Source of the DNA: Apis mellifera
Taxonomy: Eukaryota > Arthropoda > Insecta > Hymenoptera > Apidae
Direction of reading: 5' to 3'
Assembly (NCBI RefSeq): GCF_003254395.2
Contig: NC_037643.1
Location: 5,910,963-5,974,962, forward strand
DNA: 64,000 nucleotides
The notes beneath the pieces were generated by a model that ran no database searches, was not told where the DNA came from, and saw nothing but the letters and a program-made list of their open reading frames with translations. The position numbers were made by a program, and so were the translations under genes. Shown in pieces: positions 27,153-38,219 of the stretch. Positions within the stretch are counted from its first letter, which is position 1. Each line of letters begins with the position of its first letter.

Positions 27153-27751
27153 CCACGGGCAAACTATTTAAGCCGGTGTCTATTATAATTTGCGAGGGCC
27201 TCGATGCGTCTAACTTTCAACAGAAAATTCATTTAGCTTTTGTTGAAAAGATTTTCTGTCGATAATTGAGAAAAATCTAATACAATAATAATATCCGAAT
27301 ACTGTCCTTTTTAGGATTAAGAGTCTAAATGTGACACAGATAATTCTTTCTAACTTTTTGTACAGATGTTTATATAGAATTCGAATAAATGATACATGAA
27401 AAGACAATTTTCTATCAACAAATGTTTTTTCTTTTTTACCTTTAATTATATTTCTATAAATTTGATTTTCCATAGAAATATAGGAAAAGGTAAAAACGAG
27501 ATAGGAAGTGTACTGATGAATATATTCGTTTTAGGATGTGTCTCTAAGGGAGAATGTGCACGCCTCAAAAACTGCAAGTTCCAGTTCAGGAATTGGAGAT
27601 AACTCTGCAACAGTTAAACAGGCAGAAAGCGCGACAGTTAACCGGCCACTGTTGTAATTGACTGACGTGTACGCGAAGTAGAGGATCATTATAGGATACA
27701 ATGCACACTGTTACTAGAAACTGGGTCAGACATGTACAATTAAAAGCGGTG

Positions 27752-27994
27752 CTAAGCACGTTCTTGAAGAACTGGCATCAAACTGGCAAGCAGAAATGCT
27801 CGTGACATTTCGTTAAGCCTTCCAGAAAGTTGGTTTAACGTTGGTCCAATCTGGAATGCTGTTTGCACATCATTCTTGGACAATTTACTAATGTCGAGTG
27901 TTTCGCATGATGAAAAGAAACGATCACGAGCCGAGACGCGAGCGCATTTTGGAAAGTTAGACTGAACATCTTGCAAATACAAAAGATACGATGA
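27752..27994 (-). pseudogene. Unrecognised open frame, possible gene or element relic
   Basis: On the minus strand a frame of about 80 codons runs to a TAG at 27752-27754, following an in-frame TAA at about 28009. It has balanced amino-acid use, unlike the Arg/Ser/Lys-rich artefact frames elsewhere; segments include NFPKCARVSARDRFFSSCE, QTAFQIGPTLNQLSGRLNE and AFLLASLMPVLQERA. It has no ATG near its beginning (a TTG is the most upstream Leu used). A second frame overlapping its end stays open for about another 60 codons toward 27555, which would fit an old frameshift. I do not recognise the protein. It could be a decayed transposon, a captured gene fragment or chance. Confidence 0.25.
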
Positions 27995-28639
27995 ACTAAA
28001 TACTTAATTGACAATTGTCAGCAACGAGAGTCCAATTTTAGAAAATGATTTCTTAATTCGTTCACTCGTTGTTTCAAATTGATATCGATGCTTAACTTTT
28101 CACAAACGACGATAAATAATATTAATTACTTCATGTGTAGCGAAGAAAAGGCAGAAAAATAATAGAGCCTATCCTTAAAATACCCAATTCGATTCAGAAT
28201 TTGTATCAAAGAGTTCATGTATCTGATTAAAAAAGGGGAGCAATCCTAGATAACGTTTCAATGAAGCCACAACCACCGTGTAATGGTTCGTCAACCGTGA
28301 TCCGCGCTTTCGATCGGGTGGCGAAAATTCAATTTCGTTGGAACACGCGTTTCGAAGACTGAAACGTGCACGAAATCGTTGCGCAAAGTCGCGACACGTG
28401 AGGAACGTATATACACAGTCGCTTTCAAAAATAATCGCGCGCCTCGTGCAAATTTAATTTAAATTGCATCGTCGAGAAAAACGAAAAAGTTCTCAGGAAA
28501 CAAAACGTGATAGCAATAAAACATCACAAGCTATAAAAATAGCTCCTGTTGCGAAGAAAAATTTCTGATCAAAGTTGCATGGGACGAAAAAGAAATCGAG
28601 GATTGATTTCTCGAGAAGATTTTCGAGAATAAATTTTCT

Positions 28640-28659
28640 TGCAAGCCGAACGGCTTGCA
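28640..28659. repeat. 9-bp inverted repeat with 2-nt centre
   Basis: TGCAAGCCG AA CGGCTTGCA is nearly a perfect 20-bp palindrome. It may be a dimeric protein-binding site. Confidence 0.7.
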
Positions 28660-29390
28660 TGAATAATTTTGCGTCCGACTGTATATGTACATTGATTCGT
28701 AACGGAACTTAGACACGCACATACATACATATACATACGCTTCCAGAAGGCAGTCAGCCCGATGACCCAAATTGCCTTCGGTTGATGCATGCGTTCCGTA
28801 CACGAGGAGTTTGAAACGGGTCGTCGTGCAACTCAGACGATCTGATCCGAATAACGGGGCAACTTCTGGTATGTTAATCGTATCGCGCCCACCCTCTTGG
28901 AAAAGCGGCGAGGATAACGATGAATCGCGACACGCCAGAATTCCGGAAACGAGAACCGTGCGAATTTGGATTAAGCGCGATCGAGTTGAATTAGTCGGCC
29001 AGTTTGATTTTACAGAGCGGACAACGAATGAAATTTCCGCTCTTCGTCAATCTCGATGAAAGGAAAATTTCCAGAGAGCAAGATTTCCTAGTTGGAAAGG
29101 AAAATCTCTTTTCCTTTTTTTAGAGAAGGATAAATTTGAAATTACTTTCGAATTTATCGATCTACAATAAATTACCAGCTAATTGTTTTACAATTTTTTT
29201 GGTGACTTAAACGTGAAGAAAAGATTTTGAAACGAGACAATCAATTCAAGGTGTTAAATCGCGCGACGACTGTTTCACATCGCGAAAAAGCTTTAAAAGC
29301 TGTCCTTTTCAAAGAAAATCCGTGAAAAAATCGAGAATTTAAGATCTTATCGCAGTGGCGTAGAATGGGCGCGTTTAAATCCTCTACCCT

Positions 29391-29405
29391 ATAATAATAA
29401 TAATA
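29391..29405. repeat. ATA trinucleotide repeat
   Basis: Five ATA/TAA units. Confidence 0.85.
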
Positions 29406-29755
29406 AGAGTGGATCTTTAACAGGTGAGGATTAAGAGAAGGAAAGGAGAGGAGAGGGAGAAAAAGAGAGAAAAAGGTCGAGGCGAAAAGTGTTCGGCTAC
29501 GTTTATACATCAGTCGGTTCATACACACGAGCCTGAAAAGGGGGAAACGAAAAGAGGATGAATAAAGGGTGAAATAAATTGCGTTATCTTTTCGTTCCAC
29601 GCGTATAGCTTCCATCATATAGCGTAACACGTATATAATACATGGAATCTCGACCTACCATCGTTAATACCTCGGCTGCGTGCGCTACCGCGAAAGGTGC
29701 AGTCATTTTTAGAGAGCTCTCCAACTTCTTTCCATGGCAGCATTCTTGTCAAGAT

Positions 29756-29758
<3 letters not shown>

Positions 29759-29813
<55 letters not shown>
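29759..29813. repeat. TA dinucleotide repeat, about 27 units
   Basis: The longest microsatellite in the window, followed by CACACACG. Frames across it give Tyr-Ile repeats on both strands, an artefact. Confidence 0.95.
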
Positions 29814-29823
<10 letters not shown>

Positions 29824-30460
29824 AAAACACGAGATCCGCTCGGGGGATGTTCTCTCTTTCTCCTCGACTCGATCCTTAAGGACCCTTCTTCCTGATTGAC
29901 CCTTGGCATCTTCCTTTTTACCTTTCTCTCCTCTCCCCTTCTCTTTCCTCATCCTTTCTCATATTTTCAAACTTTCCAATCCTCCGCGTCCCTCATTTCC
30001 TGATCTCTGTTCCCTTCGCCGCCAATTTTCCACCGTGTACCTTTTACACGGATATCTCTCTAACGAGACAGGGATTGCCTTCTCGATTGCAATCGTTCTT
30101 ACGAGAGAAGATCATCAATGATATTTCTCCTTTTCCTTTGATTTATTCCCTTTCGTTCCAGATAAACATTCATTTTATGAAATTTTAATTCAACTCAATG
30201 TCACTTTCATCTAAGCTTCCTTCAATCTAATATACAATCTTCTTTTTGATTACAGCTTCCAATAAAACGATTTACACTTCTGTTCGAGGGAACACGCAAC
30301 GAAATGGTACATTTCTTTATCTAGATCGTCGAAAGGGTTATTTTCCTCGAGTCGGTGTTAAATCGTAGATCGACGTTTTCCGAGGAGACGAGCAAAAAGA
30401 GTCAAGGAGGAGATATAAGCAAAATGGAGAAAGAGGAATAGAGATAGGAAGAAGGAAGGG

Positions 30461-30474
30461 AGAGAGAGAGAGAG
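30461..30474. repeat. GA dinucleotide repeat
   Basis: Seven AG units at the left edge of the first GC-rich island (30520-30860). Confidence 0.85.
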
Positions 30475-32630
30475 TCGAAGGGCATGATCTGCGGACCGGC
30501 GTTTATCATCGCTGGGGAATCTACTACTTCGGGGCTGTAATCACCACCTGCCCCTCTCTATCGTCTCTGTTCCTCGCTAATAACGAGTTACAACCCTTCC
30601 GCAGTCGAGAACGACGCGGAGAATGCGGAGGGGGAGGAGAATGGAAGGAGGCCAGTGGCCTATCCGGGGCCCAGGGGTGGGAGTAATTGCCAACGTAATC
30701 ACACACGTTGCACAAACCAGCCCCTGTTTCACCCTTTCCTACGTCCACGCTGACCGAGGGTGAGGGCCACGCATCATCCCCTATCCTCCACCGTTTTCGA
30801 GGATGATCGAGGATAGAACGATAGGAAACGTCCCGCGAATTCCACCCCCCCTTCTGCATATCGGTATATAAATATCATTCCAGTAATTTGTAAGAAATAT
30901 CTGTTTCGATATATTAGAATATATTTGCATCGTAAATAGTTTAACTTTCCAAAGATTTGATTTTAGATTTAGTTTGAGTTGAATTTTGAAGTTCACGTAT
31001 AACGCCTAAGGGATGTGATATTGACTTAGTATTCAGCGCGTTAATAAGTTATTCGAAGTTACAATCTATCCATAAGATATCTGTAAATTAAATAACATTC
31101 CAATTTTGAATTGATCACAATCAATCTTTTCATAGATTGATGTTAATTAAATCGAATAAGAATTACGATTATTCTGTCTTCGAAGCCATAATTAATATCG
31201 AAACATTTATAACACGATATTTCAATTTCTAAAAAAAAAAATATTTCAAAAATCAACGAGAGGGCAAATACAATTACCGTATTCGTCTCTGGAAGAGAGG
31301 AGGGGGGACATCGCCAGAGATATTCGCAGTTTGCCGCCCGGTATTTTTTAATGGGGCGCCGGAATCACGGGGCGTTTTTTTCGCGTATCCCCGGGCGACG
31401 CCGTAAATCCCCGATTCCTTCCCCCCCACCCGAGCTGCTCGTCACCCCAGCCCGGTCTAGGGGGGCGAGGCACTCGTTGTCGGGCATAAATTATCGTCCC
31501 ATTGTAAATTCCATTCGAATACACGAGCGCGGTACATGCACGGACGAGATTTCGACGGCGTGTATTATTTCGTTGCCTTCGACCCTTCGAGCGTCGCGTT
31601 CCACGATTGACGGAGCGGAGAGAGAATGGAGAGGTGTCTCGCGAGGATGGTAATTAAAGATTTCGGGGAGGGGAGGGAAGAAATTACAGGCTGGGCAAGA
31701 CACGATACGCGCTAACGTCTGGCTAATGCGCTCTCGCTTTCCACTGCCGCCCACTCACCTTATAATAAGAAGGCGTTAACGCGAACGTGTTACAGCTTCG
31801 GTCACGCCGTGTATATGTGTATATGTGTATATATGTTTGCGGGGGAGGGTGGATTACAGCCGTGTTCATAAGTCAAACTATAGGATTCGGACGGTGGTGA
31901 TTGATGTACGACGAGATACCGTTGTTGTGTTCCGTGTTATGGACGCTTCGAGACGAATTCGATCAATTTTGTCTCTGATAGGGGAATGCTGCGAACGAAG
32001 ATGGAGGAATATTATTTTGATTTTTTTTTTAAACAATTCCCTCTTTCACCTGATTGAAGAAATTATCTTCGATGGTAGTTTTAAATCAATTAAAGAGTGA
32101 AGCCAAAAAAAGGGTTACGTAAATATTTAAAGGGAAATTTAAATCGATAAAAAAAAAAGGGGGGGATCATAACGCGAGAATAGGCAAAGCACTATCGCGC
32201 AAAGTCCAATTATACGAACTGTTTACCTCTCGACGGGATTCAGATAAACAGAATTCAACTATACACACACAGGTGACATCGCGAAACGATTCAACACACG
32301 GATGTACTCGGTGCACGTTCACCTCGACTCCTTTCCCCCGTCCCCGGCGGGCAAACACGCGCGTCTCGCTACCACGGTGCGTGTGCAGCCATTACGGTAT
32401 TAAATTACATTGGCACTTGCGGGACAGATCCGGTGAACTTTGTGTGTAATCGCGTCGCGGAATTGGCCCATCGACGGTTAATAGCTTTCCCTATAAAGCA
32501 TATCGCGATATGATTGCCGTGGATCGGGAATTGGGGAGGGAAGGGCATCGAAGTGGCGTCCCATGCCAGGTGGCAGTCGCGTGTTGACATGGCCGCTCGC
32601 ACTCTAACTAACTCGCGCACGCCTGGAAAG

Positions 32631-32766
32631 GTAATCAAACAGTGGATGATTGTAATCCCTTTATAAAGCGGAAGCGATTCGGCCTCGGTTGATGAGAACG
32701 AGGCGATCGGTTTTGCGGCCAAGGGCCACTGGACAAACGCGGTGATTGACAGTGTAATGAAACATC
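32631..32766. promoter_or_regulatory. Composite regulatory-like element, copy A
   Basis: The 40-bp core at 32631-32670 reads GTAATCAAAC, AGTGGATGAT, TGTAATCCCT, TTATAAAGCG in consecutive tens. It matches copy B at 35043-35082 at 36 of 40 positions without gaps. Further right come TGCGGCC (32714), TGATTGACAG (32743-32752) and TAATGAAACATC (32755-32766). Counterparts of these appear in the same order in copy B, where the second reads TGATTGACGG. TGATTGACAG is the textbook composite site for PBC/Meis partners (Exd-Hth in flies), and GGAT..ATCC holds two bicoid-class half-sites facing each other. The sequence match is seen; binding is inferred. Confidence 0.55.
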
Positions 32767-32890
32767 GGCGGGATAATACGCCTGCCGGGGTGGGGGGCGA
32801 TCGTACTTGTCACTTACGCTGCAATTGACAAAGCAATCTGTGCTCAAACGAATTTCGTCGCTCTCCTTTCTTTTCCTTTTTTCGCGTACC

Positions 32891-32911
32891 TTTCTCTCTC
32901 TCTCTCTCTCT
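32891..32911. repeat. CT dinucleotide repeat beside element A
   Basis: CT run about 125 bp right of copy A of the composite element. Copy B has a GA-rich tract (34939-34982) about 60 bp to its left. Opposite-side placement argues against a shared origin for the tracts. Confidence 0.85.
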
Positions 32912-33363
32912 TATAGTTTGTAGGATTGATTATCTTATTCGTTCTTAGATGGAGCAGGATGGTCTATGTTTCTTCAATTTTTTCGACGAATATTTTCATC
33001 TTCTTGAAATGAGTGTTGAATTAGTTTAATCTTCGAAACGATCTCGAGCAAGATGAAAATATCTTTAATTCTCCTTGCTTTTGCCTCGCATTAATTTACA
33101 CCTGCTCTATTAACTGGATAATCGTTCTCTTTTATGGGTAAACGGCAACGGCATGCTTGAATGAACGTTCCCCGCCATACGATTATTTCTGTTTCCTTTA
33201 ACGAACGCCGCGTAATTTAACTTCATAAAAGCGCCGACGTTCGGCGTTAATTTAATTACGGCGTTGCTTTACAAGAGTGTTCAGACGTCCACGGCACGGT
33301 GAATCATCGGGAAAGATTCGACAAAGGGTTCCGTGAACCTTGACCGTGTGCACGCGACATCGT

Positions 33364-33425
33364 CGTAATCCGGATCGAGGGAATTTTAAGCGACAAAGGG
33401 TAATCGAATAATTTTAATCCCTCGA
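33364..33425. promoter_or_regulatory. Weaker relative of the composite element
   Basis: GTAATCCGGATCG at 33365-33377 is followed by GGGTAATCGAATAATTTTAA and then TCCCTCG at about 33398-33424. The second piece resembles the copy A/B core with about six bases missing between the GTAATC and the ATAATT-TAATCCC parts. It lies between copies A and B. Relatedness is suggestive only, because TAATCC-type motifs are short. Confidence 0.3.
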
Positions 33426-34802
33426 TCGATCTCTTTCAAAAGCTCTAGCAAAAGAAAGAGATAAACGAAGAAAAAGATGATCTAACACGTGTTTAAGCGT
33501 GTAATAGGAATTCTTTTGTTTTTAATTTCGAACCTTCGCGTTTGAAATCAATCATTTTTTTAATACTTTCCAAATTAAATATCACGTTATTTCTCGAGAC
33601 GATATTTCACGCAAATAAAGTAAAAAACTTTTATTCTTTCGAAAGAACAATTCTAAATATCCCAAATGATCGTCGACCAATTTCATGCCTCTAATAGAAC
33701 CGATTCTCATCGAACGAATTTGTAACTCGTCATCGACGAGACCGAGCGCATTCCTCTCTTCACTTTTCCCGCCCCCAAATTCTTCGCGGTGATCCGCGTG
33801 AACGCTCGAAACAACCGACGCTTGTAATTGGCCCGAAACTTACATAATCTGGATCGTTGAAATGAAATCGTGCACAATTGCCCGTTGCAACACGACACGG
33901 CTAACAATCGACCGTCGCCACACTGCGGTTCGAATTTGCGTTTCGGTCCATCACCGGTCCAGCCGCCGGCATAACTCTGAATTCGTAGTGTAAACTCGAA
34001 GAGGGGAGGGGGCAGGGATCGACCGCGGAAATAATCGTGATCCTCTTTATAAATTGATTCCGGTCGACGGTTTCCATTTATTTCTGAAATCTATTTAAAT
34101 CTCGCGATCCCGCGATCCAGACTGGAAACGATCGAGACGCGATTTAGAGTGGTTGGAATCAATATGGCGATAAGTAGCGAGTGTGATCGAATTATATATC
34201 GATTATATACACAGAGTTGAATTTCTGAAAATTGATCTATCTTATCCACCGAATGAAATAAATAATACCGAATAGTTCGAGCAATGGTGTTGAAAATTAA
34301 ATTAAATATTCTAGAGATAATTTTGAAAATAAGAGAAATATTCAATAAATGAGTAAACGAATAAACACACATTCTGATATAAAGTATCAATCCCTCGAAT
34401 CAATTTTCCATGAAATTTTGACACGCGATACTTTATCAATCCTTCAACTCATTATTATGTATTGTTCATCAACCTATAAAAATTACAATTTAAAATGAAC
34501 ATCTTCCCTCTCCTCTCCAAAAAAAGAACAATTTCTCGAGTAACAATAAAAACAAAGAGGAGAAAGAAAAAAAGAAGAACGATCATCACGAATCGTGAAT
34601 CCCGATCGCTTCTGAAAAGAATCGGCCCTTAAAACAATGAATCTCTCCAATGAATCTCAACCCTTACAACGCGTCTTTTTCTCTTTCCCACATTCACCAA
34701 CTTCCTCCCGCGCAATTAAGCCCTCGAATGCGTCCAAACCGGGAAACGGATCAACGGAGTTAATCGTCGTCGTCGCCACGGCGAAAAGTCGCCAACCCGA
34801 TC

Positions 34803-34817
34803 AACCTAACCTAACCT
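34803..34817. repeat. Three CCTAA-type units
   Basis: AACCTAACCTAACCT matches the arthropod telomere repeat TTAGG on the opposite strand, but only about three units. This is a common short interstitial motif in bees, not a telomere. Confidence 0.6.
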
Positions 34818-35042
34818 CCTACCAACAAACGCCACCACGCGAATAAATCGATCCTTTCATCCCTCAACGTAGAACAAACGCGAGCCTTCGCGACGACCGA
34901 TGCCGGTGCCACCGTTCCTTGTCTTTCTCGTTACACGAACGAGAAAGAGAGAGGGAGGGAGAGAAGAAGGGAGAGGGAGAGAAACATCGTACATTACCTA
35001 CTGCACGTAAATGCGTCTAAACAGATTGCAACCACGGAAGGG

Positions 35043-35209
35043 GTAATCAAACATCGGATAATTGTAATCCCCTTATAAAGCGATCCTAACAGGCCGATAC
35101 TGCGGCCGGGATCGGGACGGACGTCTGGTGAAACTGAGGAGGCAGCCGCAGGCTGGAGAACTTGATTGACGGCCAGGGAGAAGCATGAACAGTCGGCTAA
35201 TGAAACATC
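35043..35209. promoter_or_regulatory. Composite regulatory-like element, copy B
   Basis: The core at 35043-35082 reads GTAATCAAAC, ATCGGATAAT, TGTAATCCCC, TTATAAAGCG and is 36/40 identical to copy A, 2412 bp to the left. It is followed by TGCGGCC (35101), TGATTGAC (35163-35170) and TAATGAAACATC (35198-35209), in the same order as in copy A. The last motif is 31 bp further from the core than in copy A because extra sequence separates it from TGATTGAC. Retention of short blocks with diverged, indel-containing spacers is the pattern expected of duplicated cis-regulatory modules rather than of a recent repeat. Confidence 0.55.
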
Positions 35210-35623
35210 AGTATGCGCACACAATACCGTCGGAGCGGCAGGGTCGCCGCTCGCTATTACGCCGCCGTGTTTACACGTTGCAGAGCGGTGGACCCGGTTT
35301 CCAAGCAAGGAAGGGTTGGTGGAAGGCCGGTGACGAATGTGACTGGCCGCCCCGACCCGGGACAGGTTGCCACGGATCCCAGGGAATTCGCCAACGTTGG
35401 AAAAATTGATTTCGATCGGCGTTACTTCGAGCAATGATTTCACCATTTATATTCGTGTTTATTATAATCGATTTGAATCTTTTACTTCGATCGAAACTTT
35501 TTTTCCAACGTTATTAAATATTATTGCCATTGATAGACGCATAACAACGTGCTTTTCTTTTGAATTATATTAGAATGCTTGGAGGAAGATATTCCGTCTG
35601 GGTTGTTATATTTGGGTTGGAGA

Positions 35624-35640
35624 AGAGAGAGAGAGAGAGA
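35624..35640. repeat. GA dinucleotide repeat
   Basis: GA run followed by GGGGAGG. Confidence 0.85.
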
Positions 35641-36597
35641 GGGGAGGTGGTCTTTTGTTGGTGGGATTGTAGAACGCGGTCTGACCGATGAAACGAAGGA
35701 ATGCTTTGATTCTGGAACAGTTTCATTCGACGGCTATACAATTATAGTTCCGGTCCGGGAAACTTGGAGTTTTCGAGATAGGATTAGCGGTGCCGAGCAT
35801 CGATACATCGGAGAGGCCTGCGGCTTCCGTGTAATTGGATTCTAGGACGAATAATAAGATCCTTGCCAGATTTCGATTTTGAACGATAGTCTCGATATAT
35901 TGTTGATCCTTGGAAGTAATTCAAATAGCAAAGCAACGAGTTATTTAACATCATCAATATCGATTCGTTTTCTAATTGAGATTAATCGATATACCCCTTA
36001 AAATTTTCATAGAATATTGAAATTGAAATTGTTCTTTTTAATTATAAATGGATAGTACGTGTTTCGAGAGGATTTGAGTTAGATGAAATTTCAATTTTGA
36101 TAATCGAAAGCTTTACAAATAACTTGACAAACTTTGTCATAGTATTAACACGCACGATACTTTATTTTTCAATTTTCTCCAATATTTTAAAGATCTAACG
36201 CAAACATCTAACATCTAAACAAAGGCAAACCGATCATTCGATATTTTCAATTCAACCCCGATTACGATATTATCTCGCGATTTCTAACAAATCCTCTTGC
36301 TTTTCCAGGGATCACCGATATCGTGCTATTGACTTCATCATCCCGCCAGGAATCGGAAGTGGTCGGTTCCGGAATTATTATCACTATTATCATATATATT
36401 GGGTGGCGCGGTGCTAACGCATTTGATTTAGCGCTAATAAATAACCATTATTGTACGAGGTCGGAGTGGCGAATGCCGTATGCCAGCTTCCCCGGGGGGA
36501 GAGAAAATAGAATCGACAACGTAGTTTCCATTATTGAGCCTGATAAGGGGATGAGCATCGCGAGGGTCGCGGACAGGGTTGATTGCATCGTTATAAC

Positions 36598-36619
36598 ATC
36601 CAAGTCGCGAAACTTGGAT
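36598..36619. repeat. 8-bp inverted repeat ATCCAAGT...ACTTGGAT
   Basis: ATCCAAGT, loop CGCGAA, ACTTGGAT, about 15 bp right of GATTGCATCG (36581-36590). It lies in the island at 36300-36660. Confidence 0.6.
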
Positions 36620-37103
36620 TCCTCGATACAACGAATAATCAATCGACATCCCCGAGATTCAAGAATCAATCGAGATCCTCGAGAAACTTAAGCAAATCGA
36701 AAGGGATTGAATCAGAAGAATTGCAACTATCGGAAGAACCATAAAAATCCATAAAACTCTCATTCAACTTGGAAAAAAAGAAATTGCAATAATGTCTAAT
36801 AATTGAGAAAATGGCTTGCCATCCCTTCAATAATCCTATCTTTAATTCGAAACAACAAAAATCAACATCCCTTCTCGATCCATCAAACTTCCAAACGATG
36901 AGATATTACGATGAAAATTTCTATGAATTATTCAACCAAAACGTTCCCGATAATTAGGAAGTTGGCACGTTTCGCGGTTCCGCAGCCGCCGCAAGATGTG
37001 ACGGTTAATAATCATTGACCGAGAATCTCAGGTTGGAACGACAGGTAGCCTGTCCCGTCCTTGTCAAAACCACGAATAGCCAAGCTCGTGGTGGTTCCTT
37101 CCT

Positions 37104-37105
37104 CT

Positions 37106-37137
<32 letters not shown>
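37104..37137. repeat. TA dinucleotide repeat with one interruption
   Basis: The TATATATATAATATATA type explains the poly Tyr-Ile run in the minus-strand frame at 37012-37581. Confidence 0.9.
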
Positions 37138-37589
37138 CTCGTAGAAGGCGAGTGCGGCTTTCGCCGCATCTGCGGATACCCCAAAGGATCCACCGTCACG
37201 GCGTAGATGTCCCGCCACCAACTGCTGATACAATATACCACATCTGTCCTCCTGTTCTGCGGAATGTTTGCGGCGGATACGTTCGAATGCCACCACCTTT
37301 GACCCCTGGCGAATCTCCCTTCCCATCAAACCAGACTGTTCTACCAGATGATGTCTCGAGTTAACCTCTCGAAAGTTACTCACGTAACCTCCATGTTCCT
37401 TCCAGCTTAAAATTCGATGTACAATAATTAATTCCTCTTTCCTCTTTCTTCCTCGAAATTCTTCGAATCTATTCTCACGATTCACAACTGTAACATCGAT
37501 ATCTTGGACGATAATACTTGGACGAAGAGAGAGCAGATTTAGAAGAAGATGCTTCCTGTTTTCCTTTGTTCCCCATAGCAATATCCGTC

Positions 37590-38190
37590 TGAGAATTTTC
37601 CTCCTTTCGGGGTTACATGATTAGCGGCCGCTCGCTTTTCTCCGACTTTTCCCCGAGCATCGCGATAGCCGAGGTCAAACGCCGCCCCACCCGACGGCGG
37701 ATAATTCAATCCGGGGACCTTCCTGCGGCTCGAAAGACCCCTATGACCGCCGCCGACCCTATATAATCCTGTCGACGTGTCGCCCTCCTCCGTCCTTTGT
37801 CTCTCTTTCCCCGGCCCCGGCCCGGGACAAGGTAGCAGTACAGGGCCGAACGAGGTTATCGAAGGTAACCATGCAGAGAGGCCAGGAGGTAACGGGACAC
37901 CACGATCAGCCTGGCAGATTTCGCGTCGTGGATGCAATATCGTGCTTGGTTTACTAGGTGGACGCACAATGTGATCGGGAGAGGGAAGGGGAGGTAATGG
38001 CGGCGGGGGCCTGCCAACAAGATTGCCCCACGGGACGGTGGACAGAGGCCTGTCCGGAACACGCGTCGCTCGTGGAGAAGATGCTGCGACCGAGGCAGCC
38101 GCAGTTGCTCGTTTCAAACTGGCCATTCGATAATCGACCGGTGGGTGGCCTGGGGTTAAGGGTATCCCCGTATCGGTCGTAAAACGTTCT
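37590..38190. other. GC-rich island with a long spurious-looking open frame
   Basis: The densest GC stretch in the window contains runs such as CCGGCCCCGGCCCGGG and GGCGGCGGGGGCC. Long open frames occur on both strands, the longest being 226 codons on the minus strand (37539-38219). Its translation is rich in Pro, Gly, Arg and Ser, with no signal peptide, transmembrane segment or known motif; I regard it as a composition artefact. A TATATAA string at 37760-37766 on the plus strand could be read as a TATA box, but no initiator or exon follows. The island could be a regulatory element or an unannotated promoter. Confidence 0.35.
37699..37714. promoter_or_regulatory. GGATAATTCAATCC inverted half-site pair
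   Basis: GGATAATTCAATCCGG has GGAT and ATCC facing each other, like GGATAATTGTAATCC in the element core at 35 kb but with a shorter centre. It sits in the most GC-rich island of the window (37590-38190). This is a motif-level observation only. Confidence 0.3.
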
Positions 38191-38219
38191 GGGATATTCC
38201 TCCTTCCGATCGACGTCAA

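Larger units (their letters stand above)
11847..30500 (-). other. Intron on the 5' side of the Sema-2a exon, proximal part
   Basis: AT-rich, CpG-containing sequence with microsatellites. No exon was found that ends in phase 1 with a GT donor and supplies a signal peptide, which is what the upstream Sema-2a exon should look like. GC-richer patches sit near 12880-13360, 13780-14250, 15720-16200, 18180-18440, 19130-19380, 20690-20950, 22920-23280, 23840-24180, 25680-26370 and 28260-29050. They may be regulatory or just base-composition islands. Long open frames here, for example 24001-24561 (+), track the GC-rich patches and have arginine/serine-rich translations without domain features. Confidence 0.55.

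Noticed and set aside
32813..32847. ATGAGCACAGATTGC... followed by GTAAGT on the minus strand, considered as a first coding exon
   Set aside because: Only ten codons with no signal peptide, and TTGCAG lies directly before the donor, so it is more likely a chance juxtaposition.
34803..34817. TTAGG-type telomeric units
   Set aside because: Only about three units within intronic DNA; not a chromosome end.
37012..37581. 189-codon minus-strand open frame
   Set aside because: It contains a Tyr-Ile run made by a TA microsatellite, and no family features were seen.
37539..38219. 226-codon minus-strand open frame, the longest in the window
   Set aside because: It follows a GC-rich island, is rich in Pro, Gly, Arg and Ser, has no domain or splice context, and equally open frames exist on the other strand.
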